From contig NZ_CP053382.1 of assembly GCF_014931605.1 (NCBI RefSeq), positions 4,154,001 to 4,218,000 of the forward strand: DNA of 64,000 nucleotides. The letters are read 5' to 3'. Position numbers and translations under genes: made by a program. Each line of letters starts with the position of its first letter. The stretch's first letter is position 1. Under the pieces are notes generated by a model. The model made no database searches, was not told where the DNA came from, and saw nothing but the letters and a program-made list of their open reading frames with translations. Shown here piece by piece: positions 39,016 to 47,617 of the stretch. The DNA is from Halomonas sp. MCCC 1A13316. GTDB lineage: Bacteria; Pseudomonadota; Gammaproteobacteria; Pseudomonadales; Halomonadaceae.

Positions 39016-39345
39016 GTGTCCGCCATGCTTGCCCACCTGCATGATTTCGACGCCGCCCCCTCGCGGGGCGTCACGCTCCCCGACGGTAGAAAGGCCTTCC
39101 TCGTGCGCGTGCACGGCCGGATCAGCGCCTTCGTCAACCGCTGCCCGCACCAGCAGGTACCGCTGAACCTGCCCGAAGGAAGCTTCCTCGAGGCGGGTGG
39201 CGAGCTGATCCAGTGCGGTATGCATGGTGCCCTGTTCCTGCCGGAAAGCGGCGAGTGCGTGTTCGGCCCCTGCCAAGGGCGCTTCCTGGAGCCAGTGGCC
39301 GTCTCAATCGACACCGAGGGCAATATCCACTTGGCGAGTGAGTGA
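39016..39345 (+). CDS. Rieske [2Fe-2S] domain protein
   Basis: A 109-residue stand-alone Rieske protein. The two cluster-binding motifs are present as CPHQQ (about 43-47) and CGMHG (about 67-71), the C-x-H / C-x2-H pattern, followed by the GPCQGRFLEPV segment. It resembles small ferredoxin components (NirD/biphenyl-dioxygenase type), probably an electron carrier with an unknown partner. A GTG at 39016 or the ATG at 39025 could start it; no strong ribosome site is seen and coupling to the upstream gene is likely. Its last 42 bases overlap the end of sfsA on the other strand. Confidence 0.83.
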   Translation: MSAMLAHLHDFDAAPSRGVTLPDGRKAFLVRVHGRISAFVNRCPHQQVPLNLPEGSFLEAGGELIQCGMHGALFLPESGECVFGPCQGRFLEPVAVSIDTEGNIHLASE

Positions 39346-40062
39346 TATCGGAAGCCTGGCTCTCAGACCGATCGACACCGGCCGTGCATCACGCCAGCCG
39401 ACCTCGCAGCCATGGGCGACTACCTCCACACCGCATTCGACCACGGCCTTGAGCGTGGCGGCATAGGCCGGATCGAGATGTGCCGCCGGCGCCACGTCGC
39501 GAATCCCCGTATGCGCCACGCAGAACAGCAACACCGCACGCTGGCCCTGCTCGGCCAGGGCCGCCAGCGCCAGCAGGTGCTTGCGGCCGCGCTCGCTCAC
39601 TGCATCGGGAAAGTAGCCGTGACCGTCGAACTCCTTGAGCGTCACCTGTTTGACCTCGACGAAGGCGGTGCCCCTATCGGGATCGTCGAGGCGAAAGTCG
39701 AGCCGCGCTCCCTCCACCTTGGCTTCGCGCTTCAGCATGGCATAGCCGGCCAGCGATTCCACACGTCCGGCCCGCAGGGCCTCCTCGACGATGCGGTTGG
39801 TGCGACCGGTATGCACCGAGGCCAATGCCACGCTGCCGTCGGCCTGGGTCAGCTCGATCAGCTCCCAGGTCCAGGCCAGCTTGCGCGCCGGATTGTCGCT
39901 CGGCGCCAGCCACACGCGACAGCCCGGTACGTTCACCGCCCGCATCGAGCCGGTGTTGGGGCAGTGCGCCACCACTTCGCGGCCATTGTCGAGACGCACG
40001 TCGGCGAGAAAGCGCTTGTAGCGGCGCAGCAGCACGCCTGGGACCAGGGCGGGGTATTCCAC
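39304..40062 (-). CDS. sfsA: SfsA family nuclease
   Basis: SfsA was found as a sugar-fermentation stimulator and binds DNA; newer work assigns nuclease activity through a PD-(D/E)XK-like fold. The protein of about 252 residues has the OB-like N-terminus LVPGVLLRRYKRFLADV, then VAHCPNTGSM, the putative nuclease core RLDFRLDD...AFVEVKQVTL (an E-x-K) and the YFPDAVSERGRKHL segment. The start is taken as the GTG at 40062 (VEYPALVPG), 12 bases after the aminotransferase stop; no ATG fits. About 12 residues at the C-terminus extend past the usual end. Confidence 0.87.
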   Translation of the reverse strand: MEYPALVPGVLLRRYKRFLADVRLDNGREVVAHCPNTGSMRAVNVPGCRVWLAPSDNPARKLAWTWELIELTQADGSVALASVHTGRTNRIVEEALRAGRVESLAGYAMLKREAKVEGARLDFRLDDPDRGTAFVEVKQVTLKEFDGHGYFPDAVSERGRKHLLALAALAEQGQRAVLLFCVAHTGIRDVAPAAHLDPAYAATLKAVVECGVEVVAHGCEVGWRDARPVSIGLRARLPISLTRQVDIALGVD

Positions 40063-40073
40063 GTAGACGCCCC

Positions 40074-41234
40074 CTATTGCCGCGCCAGAAAGCGCTCGAG
40101 ACGACTTACCGCCTCCTCCAGGCGAGCGATGCCGGTGGTAAAGGCGATGCGCACATGGTGCTCGCCCCCATGCACGGCGAAGTCGACCCCGGGCGTGATG
40201 GCGACGCTCTCCTCCTCCAGCAGGCGCTGACAGAAGGCCTGGCTGTCGCGGCTGTAGCGCGAGATGTCGAGCCACAGGTAGAAGGCGCCCTGCGGCGGCA
40301 GCGACGGCGCCAGACCCAGTCGGGCAAGACCGGCCAGTAGCGCATCGCGGCGACGGCCGAGCTCGACGCGGCGGTTCTCGAGCAGGTCGCGGCACGCCGG
40401 GGTGAAGGCGGCCAGCGCCGCATGCTGGGCCGGGGTGGGGGCGGCGAGGAAGACGTTCTGGGCCAGCCGGGTCAGCGGCTCCACGGCATCCTCGGGCGCC
40501 AGCAGCCAGCCCAAGCGCCAGCCGGTCATGCCGAAATACTTGGAGAAGCTGTTGACCACGAAGGCTTCGCTCGAGAGCGAGACCACCGATAGCGGCTCAA
40601 TGTCATAGCTGAGCCCCTGGTAGATCTCGTCCACCAGCAGATGCCCCCCTTTGGCAGCCACCGTGTCGGCGACCGCCTTGAGCTGTGCCGCATCGAGCAT
40701 ATGTCCGGTGGGGTTCGACGGCGTGGCGAGCATTGCCAGGCGGGTGTCATCGCGCCAGTGGCGGGCCACGAGGTCGGCGTCGAGTTGCCAGCCGCTCTCC
40801 AGGCCGACGGGAACGGTATCCACCTCGGCGCCGGCCAGGGCCATGAAGTGCCGGTTACAGGGATAATTGGGATCGGCCATCAGCACCCTGTCGCCGGGGC
40901 CGACCAGTAGCTGGCTGGCGAGCAGCAGTGCCCCGGAGGCGCCGGGTGTGATCAGGATGCGCCGGGGGTCGATGTCGGCCCCGAAGTGCTCGCGATAATG
41001 GCCGGCGATCGCCTCGCGCAGTGCCGGCAACCCGGCGGCCGGGCTGTAGCGGGTATGTCCCGCTGCCAGCGCCGCCTGACCGGCCGCCACCACCGGCTCG
41101 GGCGTGGCGAAATCGGGCTCGCCCACCTCGAGGTGGATGACGTCATGGCCGGCCGCCTCGCGCGCCTGGGCGGCCTCCAGCAGACTCATCACACGGAAGG
41201 GCTCAACGCGATCAACGCGCGGATTCCACGGCAT
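40074..41234 (-). CDS. PLP-dependent class I/II aminotransferase
   Basis: A 386-residue fold-I aminotransferase. Motifs: LEVGEPDFATPEPV near residue 36, YSPAAGLPALREAI, PGASGALLLASQ, ATPSNPTGHML (the N-P-T-G loop), VDEIYQGLSYD, and the PLP lysine in VVNSFSKYFGMTGWRLGW near residue 229. The subfamily resembles aspartate or alanine transaminases of the AAT-I group, but the substrate is not evident. The ATG at 41234 is preceded by CAGGAG. sfsA follows 12 bases later in the same direction, an arrangement found in several gammaproteobacteria; a functional tie is not known. Confidence 0.88.
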   Translation of the reverse strand: MPWNPRVDRVEPFRVMSLLEAAQAREAAGHDVIHLEVGEPDFATPEPVVAAGQAALAAGHTRYSPAAGLPALREAIAGHYREHFGADIDPRRILITPGASGALLLASQLLVGPGDRVLMADPNYPCNRHFMALAGAEVDTVPVGLESGWQLDADLVARHWRDDTRLAMLATPSNPTGHMLDAAQLKAVADTVAAKGGHLLVDEIYQGLSYDIEPLSVVSLSSEAFVVNSFSKYFGMTGWRLGWLLAPEDAVEPLTRLAQNVFLAAPTPAQHAALAAFTPACRDLLENRRVELGRRRDALLAGLARLGLAPSLPPQGAFYLWLDISRYSRDSQAFCQRLLEEESVAITPGVDFAVHGGEHHVRIAFTTGIARLEEAVSRLERFLARQ

Positions 41235-41462
41235 GGCAAACTCCTGAACGCAAGATAGATGGCCGGAGGTCGGCACTTTTCCGGATACGGCGGTCAAAAA
41301 ACCATACCATTGATTTGGCCCGCGGAAAGGCCTCGGCCATTCTCGCTGGGTATTGCAAAACTCTACGAATTCCGATAAACAAGCATGCCTTTGGCGTGAG
41401 ATACCTTGCACCATGTTGCGGCGGGTATTGATCAGCAGTCACTCAAGTAATGAGGCAGTCCC
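41235..41462 (+). promoter_or_regulatory. dksA: Upstream region of dksA
   Basis: 228 bases between the divergent aminotransferase and dksA. A possible promoter is TTGCAA (41353-41358) with GATAAA 15 bases on (41374-41379), 84 bases before dksA; the spacing is short, so this is tentative. I see no small gene or terminator here. Confidence 0.3.
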
Positions 41463-41900
41463 ATGCCAGTAGCAGACAAGAAGACGGAAGCGCCCAAAAA
41501 ATTCACCCCGTACGAGGCCGCACCGGGTGAAGAGTACATGAACGAGCAGCAGCTTGAGCACTTCCGACAGATCCTGCTGGGCTGGAAACAGGAGCTCATG
41601 GAAGAGGTCGATCGGACGGTGCGCCACCTGCAGGAAGAGGCCAACAACTACGCCGATCCCGCGGACCGCGCCACACAGGAAGAAGGCTTCAGCCTGGAGC
41701 TGCGCACCCGCGACCGCGAACGCAAACTGCTCAAGAAGATCAACGAGACGCTCGAGAAGATCGATGAGGACGACTACGGCTTCTGCGAGGCCTGCGGCGT
41801 CGAGATCGGCATTCGTCGCCTGGAGGCTCGCCCCACGGCCACACTGTGCGTCGACTGCAAGACCCTGGCCGAGCTCAAGGAAAAGCAGCTCGGCGGTTGA
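41463..41900 (+). CDS. dksA: RNA polymerase-binding transcription factor DksA
   Basis: Binds in the RNA polymerase secondary channel and works with ppGpp to repress stable-RNA promoters and activate amino-acid genes. The 145-residue protein has the long coiled coil (about 30-110) with the acidic tip segment YADPADRATQEE that carries the two critical aspartates, and a zinc finger CEACG...CVDCK near residues 113-137. The lysine-rich N-terminus is common in this group. A terminator follows at 41932-41955. The rRNA and tRNA promoters in this window have the GC-rich discriminators that DksA acts on. Confidence 0.96.
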   Translation: MPVADKKTEAPKKFTPYEAAPGEEYMNEQQLEHFRQILLGWKQELMEEVDRTVRHLQEEANNYADPADRATQEEGFSLELRTRDRERKLLKKINETLEKIDEDDYGFCEACGVEIGIRRLEARPTATLCVDCKTLAELKEKQLGG

Positions 41901-41931
41901 TGCCGGTGTGATGCGCCTCGCTCTCCTTCGC

Positions 41932-41955
41932 AACGGGCACCGCTGGGTGCCCGTT
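41932..41955 (+). terminator. Intrinsic terminator after dksA
   Basis: A perfect 10-bp stem (41932-41941 with 41946-41955, loop GCTG) ending in GTTT. The T run is short; some read-through into gluQ is likely. Confidence 0.7.
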
Positions 41956-41987
41956 TGCATGTCGGCCACCGCAGCCAGGAACCAGAC

Positions 41988-42866
41988 ATGACCGGCTACC
42001 GCGGCCGCTTCGCTCCCACCCCCTCGGGCGCCCTGCACTTCGGCTCGCTGATCGCCGCCTTGGCCAGCTTTCTCGATGCCCGACGGGCCAGCGGCGAATG
42101 GCTCATGCGCATCGAGGACATCGACCCGCCCCGCTGCCCGGCAGGTGCCGCCGACACCATTCTGCGCCAGCTCGAGGCTTTCGGCCTGCACTGGGACGGT
42201 CCGGTACGTTGGCAGCATGACCTCGATGCGGCCTACGCAGCGGCCCTGGAACGACTCGAGACGCTGGGCCTGGCCTATCCTTGCAGTTGTTCACGCAAGC
42301 AGTGGCGCGCGTACCCGGTCTATCCCGGCTGGTGCCGTGAGGGCGTACGCGAACCGGGCAAGCCGGTAGCCTGGCGTCTGCGCAGCGACCTCGGCCTGCG
42401 TCCGGTAGTGTGGCAGGATCGCCTGTTCGGCGAGCAGCGCTTCGATCCCGCCGAGCTCGGCGACGTGGTGCTCAAGCGCAAGGATGGGCTGTGGGCCTAC
42501 CAGCTTGCCGTGGTGGTGGACGACGCCGACCAGGGCATCAGCGACGTGGTCCGCGGCTACGACCTGCTCGACAACACGCCCTGGCAGCGCCAGTTGCAGC
42601 ACGCCCTGGGGCTGCCCGAGCCGCGCTACCTGCACCTGCCCTTGATCGTCAATCGCGAAGGCCAGAAGCTGTCCAAGCAGAACCTGGCGCCGGCGCTGCC
42701 GCTGGAAGACCATGCCGTGCGGCCATTACTTCATCGCGCCCTGGCGGCACTCGATCAGGCACCGCCCATCGAGCTGCGTACGGCGCCGGTGGCCGAACAG
42801 CTTGCCTGGGCCACTGCCCGCTGGGAGTCGAGCCGTATCCGTGCCGAAGCCCAACGCTGGGAGTAA
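41988..42866 (+). CDS. gluQ: Glutamyl-Q tRNA(Asp) synthetase
   Basis: Glutamylates queuosine at the wobble position of tRNA-Asp. The 292-residue protein is a shortened glutamyl-tRNA synthetase: class I HIGH-like HFGS in FAPTPSGALHFGSLIAA, the zinc-binding cysteines in YPCSCSRKQW and GWCRE, and KLSKQN as the KMSKS box. It has no anticodon-binding domain. The ATG at 41988 follows CAGGAACCAG. dksA-gluQ is a conserved pair in many gammaproteobacteria, and here, as in Pseudomonas, cbrXAB follows. Confidence 0.95.
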   Translation: MTGYRGRFAPTPSGALHFGSLIAALASFLDARRASGEWLMRIEDIDPPRCPAGAADTILRQLEAFGLHWDGPVRWQHDLDAAYAAALERLETLGLAYPCSCSRKQWRAYPVYPGWCREGVREPGKPVAWRLRSDLGLRPVVWQDRLFGEQRFDPAELGDVVLKRKDGLWAYQLAVVVDDADQGISDVVRGYDLLDNTPWQRQLQHALGLPEPRYLHLPLIVNREGQKLSKQNLAPALPLEDHAVRPLLHRALAALDQAPPIELRTAPVAEQLAWATARWESSRIRAEAQRWE

Positions 42867-42875
42867 GGAGCGACC

Positions 42876-43052
42876 ATGTACGTCTATCGCATCATGCTGT
42901 TCCTGGTCTTCGGCGGTTACTTGCTGTCGCCGCTGCTGATGAGCGGCTGGTCGAGCCCCGGCGTGGCCTGGTATCGCCCCTTCGTCATCTGGGGGGTGCT
43001 GATTGCCCTGACGCTGTGGCTGGAGCAGAAGAGGAAACTTGATGAACGCTAG
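42876..43052 (+). CDS. CbrX-like small membrane protein upstream of cbrA
   Basis: A 58-codon reading frame (MYVYRIMLFLVFGG... to ...QKRKLDER) with two hydrophobic stretches (about 4-22 and 37-49). It starts 9 bases after gluQ with AAGGAG at ideal distance, and its last 11 bases overlap the cbrA start. Pseudomonas has a gene of this size, cbrX, at the same place and coupled to cbrA; position, length and overlap argue for a homologue, though I cannot align them here. A likely role is translational coupling or interaction with the CbrA membrane domain. Too short for most gene finders. Confidence 0.75.
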   Translation: MYVYRIMLFLVFGGYLLSPLLMSGWSSPGVAWYRPFVIWGVLIALTLWLEQKRKLDER

Positions 43053-45999
43053 CCTCGCCAGCGTCTTCGCCCTGGGCAGCGGCTACCTGCTGCTGATGTT
43101 CCTCTGTGCCCTGGCGGTGGAACGGGGTTGGCTCAGCCGCCGGGTGACACGACATCCCGCCGTATACACCCTTGCGCTCGGCGTCTATGCCAGCGCCTGG
43201 GCGGTCTACGGCAGCCTTGAGCTGGCGGCCAGCTCAGGCTATGGCTACCTCGCCTACTACCTGGGCGCGGCGGGGGCCTTCCTGCTGGCCCCGGTGCTGC
43301 TGGTACCGATCCAGCGCATGGCTCGAACCCACCAGCTCGCCTCGCTGGCCGACCTGTTCGCCTTTCGCTTCCGCTCGCGCTGGGTCGGCACGCTGATCAC
43401 CGTGATCAGCCTGCTGGCGGTGTTACCGTTGCTGGCATTGCAGGTCCAGACCCTGGGCGACGCCATCCATCTGATGACCGGTGCCGCCTCGCCTGCCCTT
43501 CTGGCCTTGGCCTTGTGCACCTTGATTGCGCTGTTCGCCATGATCTTCGGTACGCGGCATGGCAATGGCCCGGCTCGGCACGACACCCTGCTGGCCGTGA
43601 TTGCGCTGACATCGGTGGTTAAGCTCGTTGCCATGCTGGCACTGGGCGCCTTCGCCCTGTTCGTCGTTTTCGATGGTCCTGCCGACCTGCAGACCTGGCT
43701 GGATGGTCCCGGACAGGCCTATCAAGCCAGCGTGGTGCAGCCGGACGCCACCCACTGGCGCACGCTGCTGTTGCTGTTCTTCGCGACGGCCCTGTTGATG
43801 CCGCACATTTTCCATATCACCTTTGCCGAGACCCTGTCGCGCCACACCCTGCTGCAGGCGAGTTGGTCGCTGCCGCTGTTCCTGCTGCTGATGGCGATCC
43901 CGGTGCCGCTGTTGCTGTGGGCAGGCCAACGGCTGGGTAGCCATGAGGTGCTAAGCGCCGCCTACCTGGCCTTCGGCCTGTCCGATTCGTTCTGGGTCCA
44001 GGCACTGGCTTTCCTTGCCGGCCTGGCAGCCACCAGCGGCACCCTGGTGATCATCGCCATGGCGCTGTCGGGCATGATTCTCAACCATCTGCTGTTGGTC
44101 GCCCACCCACCCGAGGCCCAGCCCAACCTCTACCGCTGGCTGCGCTGGCTGCGACGGGCGCTGATGGCCACGGTAATTCTCGGCGGCTGGCTGTTCTATC
44201 GCACGGTGGGTGTCCACCACGACCTGACCACCCTGGGGCTGGCGGCTTTCGTCGGCATGGCCCAGTGCCTGCCGGGGCTGCTGGCGCTGCTCTACTGGCC
44301 GGGCGCCAACCGCAAGGGCATGGTTTCGGGGCTGGTCGTGGGCGTACTGGTCTGGCTCGCCGGACTGTGGTTGCCGCTGCTCACCGGCCTGCCCAGCTTG
44401 CTACTGATCCCGCCGGGAATGGAACTGCTCGTCGGCGAGCCCAACTGGTACGTGGTCACCCTGGTCTCGCTGGCGCTCAACATCCTCGTCTTCATTGTCG
44501 TTTCGCTGGCCACGCCCACCTCCGAGGGCGAACGTGCCGCCGCCGAGGCATGCTCGGTGGACGCCGTGATCCGCCCCAAGCGGCTGCCACTGCTCGCCAC
44601 CTCCGGCGAAGAGTTCAAGCAACCACTGGCACAGGCGCTGGGCGAAGATGTTGCCCAGCGCGAAGTGGAACGTGCGCTCACCGATCTCGGCATGTCGCCA
44701 TTGGACGGTCGCCCCTACGCCTTGCGGCGGCTACGCGACCGTATCCAGGCCAACCTCTCCGGTCTGATGGGACCCTCGGTGGCCCAGGATATCGTCGACC
44801 GCTACCTGCCCTACCGGCGCAGCGGTCAGGAGCCCACCGATGACATCCACTTCGTCGAGAGCCGGCTGGAAGCCTATCGTTCGCGGCTCACAGGACTGGC
44901 GCGTGAACTCGACGGCCTGCGCCGCTACCATCGCCGCATACTTGCCCGGCTGCCGGTGGGGCTGTGCGCTTTCGGCGTCGACGACGAACTGCTGATGTGG
45001 AACGATGCCCTGGCAGCGCTCTCCGGCATCGACGGAGCCGGCGTCGTGGGCGCTCGCCGCGACGGGCTGCCCGCCCCCTGGGCCGAACTGATGGGCCGTG
45101 CCCTGGTCGAGCCCAACGACTATCTTTACAAGCAGCCGGTCGAGCTCAATGGCAGCGTGCGCTACCTGACCTTTCACCGTGCCGAGCTGCAGGCCGACGA
45201 AGACGTGCGCGGCGGCACCGTGATCCTGATCGAGGATCACAGCGAGATGAAGTGGCTCGAGGACGAACTGGTGCATGCCGCCCGGCTGGCCTCGATCGGC
45301 CAGCTTGCCGCTGGCGTGGCCCACGAGATCGGCAACCCGGTGACCGGTATCTCGTCGCTGGCACAGAACCTGCGCTATGACACCGACGATCCCGAAGTCC
45401 TGGAGACTGCCCAGCAGATACAGCAGCTGACCGACCGAATCTCGCGCATCGTCAGTTCGCTGGTCGGTTTCGCCCATGGCGGCCGCCACGTCAAGGACAC
45501 CACCCTGGCCCCGGTCTCCATTGCCGCCATCGCCGACGAGGCGCTGCACTTGATCCGCCTGGCGCGCTCAGGAGAGGATGTCCGTTACCGTAATCTCTGC
45601 CCCGCCGAATTCGTGGTACTCGGCGACACCCAGCGGTTGCAGCAAGTCATGATCAATCTGCTGAGCAATGCGCGTGACGCCAGCGAACCGGAAGGCGAAG
45701 TGGTGATCGACGCCGAACCGGAGGGCGGCATGCTGAAGGTCACCGTTACCGACGAGGGGCATGGGCTGGACGATCGGGTTCGCGAGCATTTGTTCGAACC
45801 CTTTACCACCACCAAGCCGCCGGGAGAAGGCACGGGGCTCGGCCTGCCGCTGGTCTACAGTATCATTGCCGAGCACCACGGCAGGATCGAGATCGAATCA
45901 CCGCCCCCTGGGCGGGAGCGGGGCACTCGCATCTGCCTGTGGCTGCCCACCGAACGAGAGGATGGTGAACATACCGATGAGCCGGATTCTGATCGTTGA
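43042..45999 (+). CDS. cbrA: Sensor histidine kinase CbrA
   Basis: Sensor of the CbrAB system that controls carbon/nitrogen balance and catabolite repression in Pseudomonas. The 985-residue protein has an N-terminal SLC5/SSS-type transporter domain of about 13 membrane segments (1-490), a linker (about 500-620), a PAS domain ([20 protein letters not shown], near 635), a HisKA domain with the phospho-acceptor His761 in [14 protein letters not shown], and an HATPase domain with N box [17 protein letters not shown] and [13 protein letters not shown]. In Pseudomonas the transporter domain can carry histidine. It overlaps cbrX-like and cbrB, so all three are one transcript. Confidence 0.95.
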   Translation: MNASLASVFALGSGYLLLMFLCALAVERGWLSRRVTRHPAVYTLALGVYASAWAVYGSLELAASSGYGYLAYYLGAAGAFLLAPVLLVPIQRMARTHQLASLADLFAFRFRSRWVGTLITVISLLAVLPLLALQVQTLGDAIHLMTGAASPALLALALCTLIALFAMIFGTRHGNGPARHDTLLAVIALTSVVKLVAMLALGAFALFVVFDGPADLQTWLDGPGQAYQASVVQPDATHWRTLLLLFFATALLMPHIFHITFAETLSRHTLLQASWSLPLFLLLMAIPVPLLLWAGQRLGSHEVLSAAYLAFGLSDSFWVQALAFLAGLAATSGTLVIIAMALSGMILNHLLLVAHPPEAQPNLYRWLRWLRRALMATVILGGWLFYRTVGVHHDLTTLGLAAFVGMAQCLPGLLALLYWPGANRKGMVSGLVVGVLVWLAGLWLPLLTGLPSLLLIPPGMELLVGEPNWYVVTLVSLALNILVFIVVSLATPTSEGERAAAEACSVDAVIRPKRLPLLATSGEEFKQPLAQALGEDVAQREVERALTDLGMSPLDGRPYALRRLRDRIQANLSGLMGPSVAQDIVDRYLPYRRSGQEPTDDIHFVESRLEAYRSRLTGLARELDGLRRYHRRILARLPVGLCAFGVDDELLMWNDALAALSGIDGAGVVGARRDGLPAPWAELMGRALVEPNDYLYKQPVELNGSVRYLTFHRAELQADEDVRGGTVILIEDHSEMKWLEDELVHAARLASIGQLAAGVAHEIGNPVTGISSLAQNLRYDTDDPEVLETAQQIQQLTDRISRIVSSLVGFAHGGRHVKDTTLAPVSIAAIADEALHLIRLARSGEDVRYRNLCPAEFVVLGDTQRLQQVMINLLSNARDASEPEGEVVIDAEPEGGMLKVTVTDEGHGLDDRVREHLFEPFTTTKPPGEGTGLGLPLVYSIIAEHHGRIEIESPPPGRERGTRICLWLPTEREDGEHTDEPDSDR

Positions 46000-47371
46000 A
46001 GACGAAGCCATCATCCGCACTGCGCTACGCAGGCTGCTGGAGCGCCACGACTATCAGGTCAGCGAGGCCGGCAGCGTGGATGAAGCGCTGGCCCTGGAGC
46101 CGCGCGGCTTCGATCTGGTGATCAGTGACCTGCGCCTGCCCGGAGAGCCCGGCACCGATCTGATCGAGCAGGCCGCGCCAGTGCCCGTGTTGATCATGAC
46201 CAGCTACGCCAGCATGCGCTCTGCGGTGGAGTCGCTGAAGCAGGGTGCGGTGGACTATGTGGCCAAACCCTTCGACCACGACGAACTGCTGGAGACCGTG
46301 GCCCGTGTGCTCCACCAGCAATCGTCGCATCGCGCCCAGCCGCCCGACGTCACCGATGCCGGCGGCTCGCGCCAGCCCATGATCGGCGAGTGTCCGGCCA
46401 TGCAGTCGGTCTACACGCGCATCCGCAAGACCGCTCCGGCCGACGTCACCGTGCTGATCCAGGGTGAATCGGGCACCGGCAAGGAGCTGGTGGCACGGGC
46501 CATCCACCAGCAGAGCCAGCGCACCCACGCGCCGCTGATCTGCGTCAACTGTGCCGCCATCCCCGAGACCCTGATCGAGTCGGAGCTGTTCGGCCACGAG
46601 AAGGGCGCCTTCACCGGGGCCAGTGCCGCCCGCACCGGCCTGGTCGAAGCTGCCGACGGCGGCACGCTGTTCCTCGACGAGATAGGCGAATTGCCACTCG
46701 ACGCCCAGGCGCGCCTGCTGCGCGTGCTGCAGGAGGGAGAGATCCGCCGCATCGGCTCGGTGGAGACACGCCATGTCGACGTGCGCCTGATCGCCGCGAC
46801 CCACCGCGACCTGCGGGCCTTGTCCAAGACCGGCGAATTCCGCCTCGATCTCTACTACCGGCTCAACGTGATGCAGATCGATTTGCCGCCACTGCGCGAG
46901 CGCGAGGATGACATCCTGCTGATCACCGATGTGCTGCTGGAGAAGGCCTGTGGGCGGCACCAGCGTGAAGGGCTGCGCCTGTCTCGGGCGGCACGTCGCG
47001 AGATTCGCGACTATCCCTGGCCCGGCAACGTACGCGAACTCGAGAATGCCCTTGAGCGCGGCGTGATCCTGGCCGAAGGCCACTTGATCCATCCCGACGA
47101 TCTGGGGCTGCACCCGAATTCGACACCTCATTCACGCAGCATCGTCGAGCCCAGGCCGATAGCCACCGACCAAGCGTTGGATGAGGAAGGCAACGTCGAA
47201 GAGGATCTTTCCCTGGAGGACTACTTCCAGCACTTCGTACTGGAACATCAGGATCACATGAGCGAAACGGAGCTCGCCCAGAAACTGGGAATCAGCCGAA
47301 AATGCCTATGGGAGCGCCGCCAGCGCCTGGGCATACCGCGCAAGAAGCAAGCCCGGCGCAGTAACGCCTGA
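45977..47371 (+). CDS. cbrB: Sigma-54-dependent response regulator CbrB
   Basis: NtrC-type activator paired with CbrA. The 464-residue protein has a receiver domain (phospho-Asp51 in VISDLRLPG, Lys97), a AAA+ domain with Walker A GESGTGKE (163-170) and the sigma-54-contact motif GAFTGA (210-215), and a C-terminal Fis-type helix-turn-helix ([22 protein letters not shown]). The GAFTGA motif is intact, so it should act at -24/-12 promoters. It overlaps the cbrA end by 23 bases. In Pseudomonas its main target is crcZ, the next gene; here a matching promoter lies at 47592-47608. Confidence 0.95.
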   Translation: MSRILIVEDEAIIRTALRRLLERHDYQVSEAGSVDEALALEPRGFDLVISDLRLPGEPGTDLIEQAAPVPVLIMTSYASMRSAVESLKQGAVDYVAKPFDHDELLETVARVLHQQSSHRAQPPDVTDAGGSRQPMIGECPAMQSVYTRIRKTAPADVTVLIQGESGTGKELVARAIHQQSQRTHAPLICVNCAAIPETLIESELFGHEKGAFTGASAARTGLVEAADGGTLFLDEIGELPLDAQARLLRVLQEGEIRRIGSVETRHVDVRLIAATHRDLRALSKTGEFRLDLYYRLNVMQIDLPPLREREDDILLITDVLLEKACGRHQREGLRLSRAARREIRDYPWPGNVRELENALERGVILAEGHLIHPDDLGLHPNSTPHSRSIVEPRPIATDQALDEEGNVEEDLSLEDYFQHFVLEHQDHMSETELAQKLGISRKCLWERRQRLGIPRKKQARRSNA

Positions 47372-47402
47372 CGAGAAAAATGCTCTTCTACGACTAACGT
47401 CC

Positions 47403-47437
47403 AAGCGCCTCGACCGGTTCGTCGAAGGCGCTTTTTT
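47403..47437 (+). terminator. Intrinsic terminator of the cbrXAB operon
   Basis: Arms 47403-47413 and 47422-47433 (one bulged A) close an 8-nt loop and are followed by six T residues (47432-47437), 32 bases after the cbrB stop. It isolates the downstream RNA from the operon. Confidence 0.88.
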
Positions 47438-47464
47438 GTGCCCGGCCGGGCCTATTTGCACCAG

Positions 47465-47517
47465 GTGTTACCTTCCCACCCAGAATTTGCCCCGACATGG
47501 CGCAGCAGGGGTAACAC
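47465..47517 (+). promoter_or_regulatory. Candidate CbrB enhancer: GTGTTACC / GGTAACAC inverted repeat
   Basis: GTGTTACC (47465-47472) and GGTAACAC (47510-47517) are perfect inverted copies with a 37-base gap, ending about 75 bases before the -24 element. TGTTAC and GTAACA half-sites are described for Pseudomonas CbrB, there with shorter spacing (about 14 bases, from memory). The wider spacing makes this a candidate only. Confidence 0.55.
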
Positions 47518-47591
47518 ACCAGGCATGCTGGTTGAGAGCACTCTAGGGCTAGTGGCACAAGCCACTGTTATTAATAGACTAAAAACCACCT

Positions 47592-47608
47592 TGGCATGTG
47601 CCGTGCAA
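47592..47608 (+). promoter_or_regulatory. Sigma-54 (-24/-12) promoter of the CrcZ-like RNA
   Basis: TGGCATG, four bases, GTGCA: the GG (47593-47594) and GC (47605-47606) are 12 bases apart as required, and the sequence differs from TGGCACG-N4-TTGCA at only two positions. Predicted transcription start near 47618. Confidence 0.85.
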
Positions 47609-47617
47609 CATTCAGGG

